Position numbers and translations under genes: made by a program
The notes under the pieces: model-generated
Databases searched by the model: none
What the model was told of the DNA's origin: nothing
Seen by the model: the letters and a program-made list of their open reading frames with translations, nothing else
Assembly (NCBI GenBank): GCA_964425645.1
Contig: CAYRNC010000101.1
Coordinates: 1 to 6,242 of the forward strand
DNA length: 6,242 nucleotides
Origin: CAYRNC01 sp964425645
GTDB lineage: Bacteria; Bacillota; Clostridia; Peptostreptococcales; Anaerovoracaceae
Direction of reading: 5' to 3'
In this document: positions 1 through 5,574 of the stretch, one piece after another
Position numbering within the stretch: position 1 is the stretch's first letter
How the letters are laid out: the number at the start of each line of letters is the position of its first letter

Positions 1-510
1 ATCGCCGAATACAACGGGGTTGAAAAAGCATCCCATGTTAGGGATAAACTGGTGGAAATGACACACTTGAATGAAACTTTATTTGCATGCGGGATTGCAA
101 GCGCTGCAATGGGCAACGCCACAGAGTCCGGGAATTATTATATCGATACTCTGCTAGCAAATGTATGCAAACAAAATGTAACTCGATTTCCTTATGAAAT
201 ATGCCGTTTGGCTGAAGATATAGCGGGCGGAATAATGGTTACTGCACCTTCCGAAAAGGATTTAAGAAATCCAGTAGTTGGCCCTTATGTCGAAAAATAT
301 TTGGTTGGAAAGAATGTTGATGCAGAAACAAGATTAAGAGCTTTAAGATTAATTGAAAATTTAACCTTAGGGACGTCTGCTGTCGGATATAGAACTGAGT
401 CAATGCATGGTGCCGGAAGTCCTCAGGCTCAAAGAATTTTAATTCAAAGATACGGAAATATCGCTGAGAAAAAGAAATTGGCAAAATCGCTTGCTAAAAT
501 CAAAGAATAA
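1..510 (+). CDS. abfD: 4-hydroxybutyryl-CoA dehydratase (vinylacetyl-CoA isomerase), C-terminal part, 5' end outside window
   Basis: The reading frame is open from base 1 and ends at TAA 508-510, giving 169 residues of a protein that is normally about 490 long. The enzyme is cytoplasmic and oxygen-sensitive, carries FAD and a [4Fe-4S] cluster, and dehydrates 4-hydroxybutyryl-CoA to crotonyl-CoA by a ketyl radical route; it also isomerises vinylacetyl-CoA. Visible family blocks are AEYNG near the left edge, EMTHLNET, LLANVCKQN, TRFPYE, RLAEDIAGG and, near the end, GYRTESMHGAGSPQAQR. By counting back from the C-terminus, the Glu of RTES (bases 397-399) matches the catalytic Glu455 of the Clostridium aminobutyricum enzyme as I recall it. 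The cluster ligands (Cys99, Cys103, His292, Cys299 there) lie upstream and cannot be checked. The family fold is that of the HpaB flavoproteins, but the 4-hydroxybutyrate genes downstream support the dehydratase over a monooxygenase. The first internal ATG (52) is not the start. Confidence 0.95.
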   Translation: MAEYNGVEKASHVRDKLVEMTHLNETLFACGIASAAMGNATESGNYYIDTLLANVCKQNVTRFPYEICRLAEDIAGGIMVTAPSEKDLRNPVVGPYVEKYLVGKNVDAETRLRALRLIENLTLGTSAVGYRTESMHGAGSPQAQRILIQRYGNIAEKKKLAKSLAKIKE

Positions 511-515
511 AAAGG

Positions 516-547
516 TACGCATATGTTGTCTGTAGCACATAAGCGTA
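516..547 (+). terminator. Hairpin directly after abfD, possible weak terminator or transcript-end structure
   Basis: TACGCATATGT (516-526) can pair with ACATAAGCGTA (537-547): ten base pairs, one A-A mismatch (521/542) and a 10-base loop. It starts five bases after the abfD stop. There is no clean T-run after it, only a TTTT at 558-561, so it does not look like a standard intrinsic terminator. It could cause partial termination or protect the abfD messenger end, leaving the downstream genes partly dependent on abfD transcription. Confidence 0.35.
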
Positions 548-632
548 AATTAGTACATTTTGAACATTGAACAATAAATATAAAAATCATTACATAATTA
601 CGACATTCTAAGCCAGGCAAAAGAGATGCTTT

Positions 633-688
633 TTAAGAATTAGCGGCTAAAGTCGCAATAAGTGTTAAGGGTACAAATTAAGAATTAG
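633..688. repeat. Exact 11-base direct repeat TTAAGAATTAG, two copies
   Basis: TTAAGAATTAG occurs at 633-643 and again at 678-688, 45 bases apart start to start. The first copy runs into the palindrome TTAGCGGCTAA (640-650), and the second into the left arm of a long-range stem (684-693). Two identical sites in a promoter-bearing gap could be binding sites for a regulator, but in AT-rich DNA a chance repeat of this length is possible. Confidence 0.4.
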
Positions 689-880
689 GGGATTGGGAGT
701 TAATATCTGACAGGCCGATTGATCTTATCCCTTAGTAAAACAGTAAAACATTGTGTGGTTCCGACAAGGAGCAAGGAGGCTAGAATTATTTGTTTATTAT
801 AAGTTCTGGTTTAATAACATGGAAAATTGATTGTTCGAAATATTGAGCATTGATGCCCAATGTTGGTTCGATCTGGTCTT

Positions 881-909
881 TTGTTTGTAGCTCCTTTCTG
901 ATTTATAAC
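881..909 (+). promoter_or_regulatory. Candidate sigma-A-type promoter upstream of the thiolase operon
   Basis: TTGTTT (881-886) and TATAAC (904-909) are separated by 17 bases, the preferred spacing for the housekeeping sigma factor. The -10 matches TATAAT at five of six positions; the -35 matches TTGACA only at TTG. A transcript starting near 916 would carry a leader of about 115 bases before the thiolase. The match is modest for AT-rich DNA. Confidence 0.3.
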
Positions 910-1020
910 ATGTTGTGCCTGTAGTATATTACACCATATTTCAGTAAGGAGTTATAAGATATAACATGAATAAATCGTTGAAATACAAAAAAATTAAGGT
1001 TGTTAAGGCATAAGGTTAAA

Positions 1021-1026
1021 AGGTGA
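1021..1026 (+). promoter_or_regulatory. Thiolase ribosome binding site (AGGTGA)
   Basis: AGGTGA is followed by five bases (CTAAA) and then GTG at 1032. This places the start at 1032 and means that the upstream GTG at 1023-1025, which opens the longest frame, is probably part of the binding site rather than the initiation codon. Confidence 0.65.
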
Positions 1027-1031
1027 CTAAA

Positions 1032-2210
1032 GTGAATGAAACAGTAATAGTAGCTGCAGGGAGAACACCGTTTGGTAAGGCGGGAGGTATACTAAAAGGT
1101 TTTTCTGCAACAGATTTAGGTGGCATTGTAATTAAAGATGTAATTCAAAGAGCAGAGATAACTCCTGAAATGGTTGAATATGTATACATGGGTCAGGTAT
1201 TGCAAGGGGGATGTGGACAAGTTCCTTCAAGGCAGGCGGCAAGAAAAGGGGGACTCCCTTGGGAAGTGCCAAGCATAACAATCAACAAGGTATGTTCATC
1301 GGGTCTTATAAGTGTTGCATTGGCTGATATAAAAATTCGGAGTGGCGATGCTAACATTGTTATTGCAGGAGGCATGGAAAGTATGAGCAATGCACCCTAT
1401 TTTAACAGAGAGTTAAGATACGGTTCAAAAATGGGTAATACAAAGTTGGTTGATTTAATGGTACATGATGGGCTATGGTGCCCATTCTACGATAGACATA
1501 TGGCAGTACATGGTTCTGAAGTAAGTGCGGAGTTCAATATCGGCAGGGAAGCGCAGGATGAATATGCATACAATAGCCAAATGAAGGCAGCAGACGCGAT
1601 GGGTAAAGGAAGGTTAAAGGAGGAAATAATACCGATTGAAATAACTAGCAGAAAAGGCCCGATTCAGGCTGATCATGATGAAGGCCCCAGACCGGAGACA
1701 ACACTAGAAGGTTTATCTAAATTGAAACCCGTATTTACAAAAGAAGGATCTGTCACTGCTGGCAATGCACCTGGGGTAAATGATGGAGCAGGGGCACTGT
1801 TGCTAATGTCAAAAGCGCAAGCTAAGGAATTAGATTTAGAAGTTATTGCAACGATTATAGGGCATGAGGAGGTTTCCCAGGAAGCTAAATATATTGCTAC
1901 AGTACCGGGATTAGCAACCAATAAACTGTTATGCAAATATGGATTAAACGTAAACGATATAGCTTTATTTGAAGCAAATGAAGCATTTGCCGCAGTTGCG
2001 CTCGTTAGTGGAAGTATCACAAAATGGGATTCAAATAAAGTTAATGTAGATGGCGGGGCCATCGCCTATGGGCATCCAATAGGAGCGAGTGGTGCCAGAA
2101 TACTAATGCATTTGGCCTATGCCTTAAGGACAAGAGGGGGGGGCTATGGCATCGCATGTATTTGTAGCGGGGCTGCTCAAGGAGATGCAATGTTAATAAG
2201 AGTTGACTAG
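1032..2210 (+). CDS. thlA: Acetyl-CoA C-acetyltransferase (acetoacetyl-CoA thiolase)
   Basis: A cytoplasmic thiolase of 392 residues, the usual family length, that cleaves acetoacetyl-CoA to two acetyl-CoA or runs the reverse condensation. With GTG 1032 as start the protein begins MNETVIVAAGRTPFG, like its relatives, and catalytic numbering falls where expected: nucleophile Cys88 in NKVCSSG, Asn316 in NEAFA, His348 in GHPIGASG, and Cys378 in the C-terminal loop. A start at GTG 1023 would add three residues. In-frame stops at 1011 and 1017 rule out a longer N-terminus. Two loops are unusual: the C-terminal loop reads CSGAAQG where CxGGGxG is common, and the CoA-side loop reads GNAPGVNDGAG rather than GNASGxNDGA. 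The gene is followed after 96 bases by crotonase and lies in the same operon as CoA-transferase and hbd, which supports C4 acetoacetyl-CoA as substrate, although a somewhat longer chain specificity cannot be excluded. Confidence 0.93.
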   Translation: MNETVIVAAGRTPFGKAGGILKGFSATDLGGIVIKDVIQRAEITPEMVEYVYMGQVLQGGCGQVPSRQAARKGGLPWEVPSITINKVCSSGLISVALADIKIRSGDANIVIAGGMESMSNAPYFNRELRYGSKMGNTKLVDLMVHDGLWCPFYDRHMAVHGSEVSAEFNIGREAQDEYAYNSQMKAADAMGKGRLKEEIIPIEITSRKGPIQADHDEGPRPETTLEGLSKLKPVFTKEGSVTAGNAPGVNDGAGALLLMSKAQAKELDLEVIATIIGHEEVSQEAKYIATVPGLATNKLLCKYGLNVNDIALFEANEAFAAVALVSGSITKWDSNKVNVDGGAIAYGHPIGASGARILMHLAYALRTRGGGYGIACICSGAAQGDAMLIRVD

Positions 2211-2287
2211 TAAATGCTTGCCAAAACCTGTACATAAATATGAATAGTGGCATGACAGGCATAGTTAGATTCAGTAAGGCTTTTAAT

Positions 2288-2294
2288 AAAGGAG
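2288..2294 (+). promoter_or_regulatory. Crotonase ribosome binding site with a long spacer
   Basis: AAAGGAG ends 12 bases before the ATG at 2307, longer than the usual 5-9. No ATG, GTG or TTG lies in the coding frame between the two, so the ATG stands despite the spacing. Translation initiation may be weaker than for the neighbours. Confidence 0.6.
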
Positions 2295-2306
2295 AAACAA
2301 TATCAG

Positions 2307-3086
2307 ATGTATCAATCAATTAAAGTGGAGATAAAAAAGAATAAATACATTATAACAATTAACAGGCCGGATGTTTTAAATTCATTAAACGAAGCTGCCA
2401 TATCCGAATTGCAGAATGTAATGGAAATGGCAATAAAAAACAATGAAATTAGAGCCATTATAATCACCGGAGCAGGAAAGAAAGCGTTTGTTTCAGGGGG
2501 CGATATTAAAGCACAATTGAAAATGGGTAGTATGGCAGCATATAAATGGAGTCTGACCGGACATAAGCTAATGACAACGATCGAACATAGTCCAAAACCA
2601 GTTATCGCGGCAATTAACGGATATGCTTTGGGAGGTGGTTGCGAATTGGCCGTTGCGTGCGATCTCAGAATAGCTTCTGATAATGCTATGTTTGGCACCC
2701 CGGAGATCAAAATAGGAGTAATTTGTGGATTTGGTGGAACTTTAAGGCTCCCCCGTCTTATTGGGAAAACAAAAGCAAAAGAATTACTCATGACAGGAAA
2801 AATGATTAATGCAGAAGAGGCGTACAGATTGAATTTGATTAACATGGTCGTGCCACAAGATATTCTAATGATAGAAACGGAAAGGCTTGCAGATGAACTT
2901 GCGGATAAAAGTATGATTGCATTGGACTTTATAAAAAAATCAGTAGACTTCGGTTTAGAAACAGACGCCCATACAGCCGCATTACACGAGGCAGAGCTAT
3001 TTGGATTAATCAATGGGACCCAAGATAAAATCGAGGGAATGACGGCATTTATCGAAAAGCGAATACCAAAATTCCTAGACAAATGA
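2307..3086 (+). CDS. crt: Enoyl-CoA hydratase / crotonase (3-hydroxybutyryl-CoA dehydratase)
   Basis: A 259-residue crotonase-fold enzyme of normal length that hydrates crotonyl-CoA to (S)-3-hydroxybutyryl-CoA, or the reverse, in the cytoplasm. Both acid/base glutamates of true hydratases are present: Glu113 in GGGCELA and Glu133 in FGTPEIKIG. The oxyanion-hole segments are AFVSGGDIK (about residues 60-68) and ALGGGC (107-112). NRPDVLNSLN (19-28) and the C-terminal helices (about 200-255) complete the fold. The loop after Glu133 reads GVICGFGGTLRL, where most relatives have a proline at Cys140 and a glutamine at Leu146. The gene lies between thiolase and CoA-transferase, so it most likely links crotonyl-CoA made by AbfD to Hbd and thiolase. 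With both glutamates kept, hydratase activity is far more likely than isomerase or decarboxylase activity; short-chain specificity is inferred from context. Confidence 0.93.
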   Translation: MYQSIKVEIKKNKYIITINRPDVLNSLNEAAISELQNVMEMAIKNNEIRAIIITGAGKKAFVSGGDIKAQLKMGSMAAYKWSLTGHKLMTTIEHSPKPVIAAINGYALGGGCELAVACDLRIASDNAMFGTPEIKIGVICGFGGTLRLPRLIGKTKAKELLMTGKMINAEEAYRLNLINMVVPQDILMIETERLADELADKSMIALDFIKKSVDFGLETDAHTAALHEAELFGLINGTQDKIEGMTAFIEKRIPKFLDK

Positions 3087-3101
3087 AAAGCTAAGAGGGA
3101 C

Positions 3102-3106
3102 GGTGA
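3102..3106 (+). promoter_or_regulatory. CoA-transferase ribosome binding site (GGTGA), decides a TTG start
   Basis: GGTGA lies five bases (TTAAG) before TTG 3112. The GTG at 3103-3105 opens the longest frame but overlaps this site. A second purine run, GAGGGA at 3095-3100, ends only two bases before GTG 3103, too close for it, and 11 bases before TTG 3112. The arrangement copies that of the thiolase gene. Confidence 0.55.
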
Positions 3107-3111
3107 TTAAG

Positions 3112-4428
3112 TTGGCTTGGAAGAAAATATACAACAACAGAAAATGTAGTGCTAAGGAAGCGGTACAATTAATAAAATCAGGGGATTGCGTTTTGTTTGC
3201 TCACGCTGTGGCAGAACCTTCGATTTTAGTTGATGCAATGATAGACAATGCGGCAGCATATGAAGGTGTACAGGTCTGTCATATGATATCTACCGGATCA
3301 GGTGGATATTCCGATAGTAAACTAAAAGACAATTTTACATACAATGGTTGGTTTTCAAGTGCAAATACGAGAAGATCTATCGCGGAAGGACATGGAGATT
3401 TCACACCTGTTTTTTTCCACGAGATTCCAGGTTATTTAAGAAAAGGAATCTTCCAAATTGATGTCTTTATGGTGCAATTGTCACCGCCCGACAGGAATGG
3501 ATATTGCTGTGTAGGGGTATCTTCAGATTACACAATGCAAGGAATTGAATCAGCAAAGATCGTATTGGCACAGGTAAATGATCAGATTCCTGTTGTTTAC
3601 GGTGATACTTTCGTACATGTCAGTAAAGTTGATCGTTTTGTGGAAGCATCCCAACCGATCCATGAAGTGCAACCAGCAATAATAGGAGATACAGCGGAGA
3701 AAATCAGTCAACATTGCATTAATCTGATTGAAGATGGATCTACTCTGCAGATTGGTATCGGTGCTATTCCTGAGGCGATAACCAAAGCATTAAAGGACAA
3801 GAAGGATTTAGGGATTCATTCAGAATTAATGACCGATGCACTGATAGATCTTTACGAAGCAGGTGCTGTAACAAACAGACTTAAATCAATTGATAAAGGT
3901 AAGATGACGGTTACTTTCCTTATGGGAACAAAGAGGTTATATGATTTTGCAACCAAGAATCCAGCCCTAGAACTCAGAACTGTAGATTATGTAAATCATC
4001 CCTCTGTTATAGCTGAGTGCTCGAAAATGGTATCGATAAACTCCTGCTTGGAAATTGATTTTATGGGCCAGGTTGTTTCCGACAGCATCGGCACAAGGCA
4101 ATACAGCGGAGTCGGCGGACAAGTTGATTTTGTAAGGGGAACCAGTATGTCTAAAGATGGTAAGGGTATTTCAATTATTGCCTTGGCTTCAACAACACAA
4201 AAAAAAGATGGGACTATAATATCAAAAATAAAACCCTATATTGGGCATGGGGCTGCTGTAACAACATCAAGAAACGATGTAGATATTGTCGTAACTGAAT
4301 ATGGCGTTGGATATTTGAAAGGTAAAACATTGAAGCAAAGAGCAAGAAGTTTAATCAATATTGCTCATCCTGCCTTTAAGGAAGAACTTATTGTTGAATT
4401 TGGGAAAAGATTTAATGCCAGCTTTTGA
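3112..4428 (+). CDS. abfT: 4-hydroxybutyrate CoA-transferase
   Basis: A class I-like CoA-transferase of the acetyl-CoA hydrolase/transferase family (also called Cat2) that moves CoA between acetyl-CoA or butyryl-CoA and 4-hydroxybutyrate, producing 4-hydroxybutyryl-CoA for AbfD. From TTG 3112 the protein begins MAWKKIYNNRKC and is 438 residues long, the same as C. aminobutyricum AbfT as I recall it. The catalytic glutamate in GIHSE then falls at residue 238, the number reported for that enzyme. The N-terminal domain covers roughly residues 1-210 and the C-terminal domain 220-435. Other family blocks are FAHAVAEP (29-36), SIAEGHGDF (89-97), SPPDRNGYCCVGVSSDY (124-140), GIGAIPEA (215-222), GVGGQVDFVRG (333-343) and HGAAVTTSRNDVD (379-391). 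It starts 25 bases after crt and ends 14 bases before the 4-hydroxybutyrate dehydrogenase. Substrate choice is supported by overall similarity and by both neighbours. Confidence 0.95.
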   Translation: MAWKKIYNNRKCSAKEAVQLIKSGDCVLFAHAVAEPSILVDAMIDNAAAYEGVQVCHMISTGSGGYSDSKLKDNFTYNGWFSSANTRRSIAEGHGDFTPVFFHEIPGYLRKGIFQIDVFMVQLSPPDRNGYCCVGVSSDYTMQGIESAKIVLAQVNDQIPVVYGDTFVHVSKVDRFVEASQPIHEVQPAIIGDTAEKISQHCINLIEDGSTLQIGIGAIPEAITKALKDKKDLGIHSELMTDALIDLYEAGAVTNRLKSIDKGKMTVTFLMGTKRLYDFATKNPALELRTVDYVNHPSVIAECSKMVSINSCLEIDFMGQVVSDSIGTRQYSGVGGQVDFVRGTSMSKDGKGISIIALASTTQKKDGTIISKIKPYIGHGAAVTTSRNDVDIVVTEYGVGYLKGKTLKQRARSLINIAHPAFKEELIVEFGKRFNASF

Positions 4429-4430
4429 AA

Positions 4431-4435
4431 AGGAG
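4431..4435 (+). promoter_or_regulatory. 4-hydroxybutyrate dehydrogenase ribosome binding site (AGGAG)
   Basis: AGGAG begins three bases after the abfT stop codon. It lies four bases before ATG 4440 and seven before ATG 4443. The second ATG has the better spacing and gives the family-like N-terminus MKKFRIVPEIY. The TTG at 4425, which opens the longest frame, lies upstream of this site and is not a plausible start. Confidence 0.7.
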
Positions 4436-4442
4436 AAAAATG

Positions 4443-5561
4443 ATGAAGAAATTTAGGATTGTACCTGAAATTTATATGTTTGAAAATTTCGAGGAATTTA
4501 ATAATGAATTCAAATTACGCGAGACGGATTTAGTTCTTACCAACGAATTTCTTTACGAGCCTTTTATAAAACCGCTTGGAATCAAAGCAAACTACATATT
4601 TCAAGAAAGATATGGGCAAGGAGAACCAACAGATGAAATGATAGATGCGATATCAGCAGATATAGAGAATATTATATTCGATCGTATTATTGCTTTTGGC
4701 GGAGGCTCTATCATTGATATTTCTAAAATACTGACACTTAAAGTCCCTAAAAAATCAGTAGATTTATTTGATGGGCTGGTGCCTATCATTAAATTAAGGA
4801 AGCTTATTGCGATTCCGACAACCTGCGGGACCGGAAGCGAAGTTACAAACGTAGCAGTAGCTGAATTAAAATCTAAACAAACCAAGAAGGGGCTACCCTT
4901 GGAAGAAATGTTTGCTGACTATGCGGTACTTATTCCGGAAACAATTAAAGGACTTCCATACAACTTTTTTGTCGCTAGCACATTCGATGCTATGATTCAC
5001 TCGATAGAGGCTTTTCTTTCTCCTAAGTCTTCACCGTATACAGATCTATTTGCGGTAGAGTCTATAAAATTAATCATGCGCGGCTTTGCCGAGTTGGTTG
5101 CAAAGGGAAAAGATCACAGGTTTAACTTACTGAAGGACTTTGCATTAGCCTCCAATTATGGAGGGATTGCCTTTGGAACTGCCGGATGTGGTGCAGTACA
5201 TGCAATCTCATATGCTCTTGGGGGAAGCTTCCATGTACCCCATGGTGAATCGAATTATGAGTTTTTGACTGAAACACTAAAAATGTATTCAAAAAAGTCG
5301 CCTGAAGGTAAAATTAGCTTTCTAAACGATATTTTTAGTGATTCTATTGGCTGTAATCCGAATCAGGATCTATATGTTAGTCTTGAAGACTTTTTTAATA
5401 AAATTTTAAGAAAAAAACCATTAAGAGAATATGGTATGACAGAAGCTCAGATCGACGAGTTTGCTGACAGTACTGTACAAAACCAACAAAGACTTTTGGC
5501 TAATAATTATGTTGAATTATCAAAAGACGAAATCAGAGAAATTATAACTAATTTATACTAG
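4443..5561 (+). CDS. 4hbD: NAD-dependent 4-hydroxybutyrate dehydrogenase (iron-containing alcohol dehydrogenase family)
   Basis: A cytoplasmic group III (iron-type) alcohol dehydrogenase that interconverts succinate semialdehyde and 4-hydroxybutyrate. From ATG 4443 it has 372 residues, within one of the C. kluyveri enzyme (371 by recollection). The nucleotide loop GGGS sits at 86-89, followed by PTTCGTGSEVTNVAVAELK at 125-143, which closely resembles known 4-hydroxybutyrate dehydrogenases. Metal ligands are visible: Asp182 and His186 in FDAMIH, His253 in GAVHAISY, and His267 in HVPHGE; the 14-residue gap between the last two is as in FucO. KPLREYGM and QQRLLANNY near the C-terminus also match the family. 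It is translated 14 bases after abfT and 13 bases before hbd. At the position of the FucO NAD-contacting Asp (TD), this protein has Asn34 (LTNEF), which I recall as shared by C. kluyveri 4HbD, so NAD use is by family only. Confidence 0.94.
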   Translation: MKKFRIVPEIYMFENFEEFNNEFKLRETDLVLTNEFLYEPFIKPLGIKANYIFQERYGQGEPTDEMIDAISADIENIIFDRIIAFGGGSIIDISKILTLKVPKKSVDLFDGLVPIIKLRKLIAIPTTCGTGSEVTNVAVAELKSKQTKKGLPLEEMFADYAVLIPETIKGLPYNFFVASTFDAMIHSIEAFLSPKSSPYTDLFAVESIKLIMRGFAELVAKGKDHRFNLLKDFALASNYGGIAFGTAGCGAVHAISYALGGSFHVPHGESNYEFLTETLKMYSKKSPEGKISFLNDIFSDSIGCNPNQDLYVSLEDFFNKILRKKPLREYGMTEAQIDEFADSTVQNQQRLLANNYVELSKDEIREIITNLY

Positions 5562-5566
5562 AGGAG
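5561..5566 (+). promoter_or_regulatory. hbd ribosome binding site (GAGGAG)
   Basis: GAGGAG overlaps the last base of the dehydrogenase stop codon and lies eight bases before ATG 5575. This is a normal strong site and shows tight coupling of the two genes. Confidence 0.75.
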
Positions 5567-5574
5567 TTGTGACA

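Larger units (their letters stand above)
511..1031 (+). other. Long intergenic region between abfD and the thiolase, no convincing gene
   Basis: About 520 AT-rich bases contain no reading frame that looks like a protein of known type. What can be seen, in order: a hairpin just after the abfD stop (516-547); a weak sigma-54-like element (616-629); an 11-base exact direct repeat (633-643 and 678-688); a short palindrome (640-650); a 10-pair long-range stem (684-693 with 727-736); tandem Shine-Dalgarno-like sequences (766-779) with a complementary segment at 888-896; a small hairpin (846-864); a possible -35/-10 pair (881-909); and another Shine-Dalgarno-like sequence (945-951). Two tiny possible reading frames, 790-846 and 966-1013, are described under findings. 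The region probably holds the promoter and a structured leader for the thiolase operon. I match it to no riboswitch, T-box or tRNA that I know. Confidence 0.6.

Noticed and set aside
52..510. ATG 52 as the start of a short stand-alone protein
   Set aside because: The frame is open to base 1 and the residues before ATG 52 (AEYNG, ASHVRDKL) already match 4-hydroxybutyryl-CoA dehydratase, so this is an internal methionine.
863..878. GGTTCGATC, resembling the T-loop of a tRNA
   Set aside because: The flanking five bases do not pair to form a T stem, and no acceptor, D or anticodon arms can be placed around it.
1673..2062. Minus-strand open frame within the thiolase gene
   Set aside because: It lies antisense inside a well-supported gene, with low-complexity composition and no recognisable domain.
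2215..2260. Possible hairpins between thiolase and crotonase (TGCCA/TGGCA, CCTGT/ACAGG)
   Set aside because: The stems are only five pairs with loops of 23-24 bases and no T-run follows, so neither a terminator nor a stable processing site is supported.
2312..3082. 256-codon open frame on the minus strand lying across almost all of crt
   Set aside because: It is antisense to a gene with full catalytic motifs, its translation resembles no family, and it is rich in serine, isoleucine and alanine as shadow frames of biased codons are. No suitable start context is seen.
4425..4442. TTG 4425 as start of the 4-hydroxybutyrate dehydrogenase, overlapping the abfT stop
   Set aside because: The ribosome binding site AGGAG lies downstream of it at 4431-4435, and homologues begin at the position of ATG 4443.
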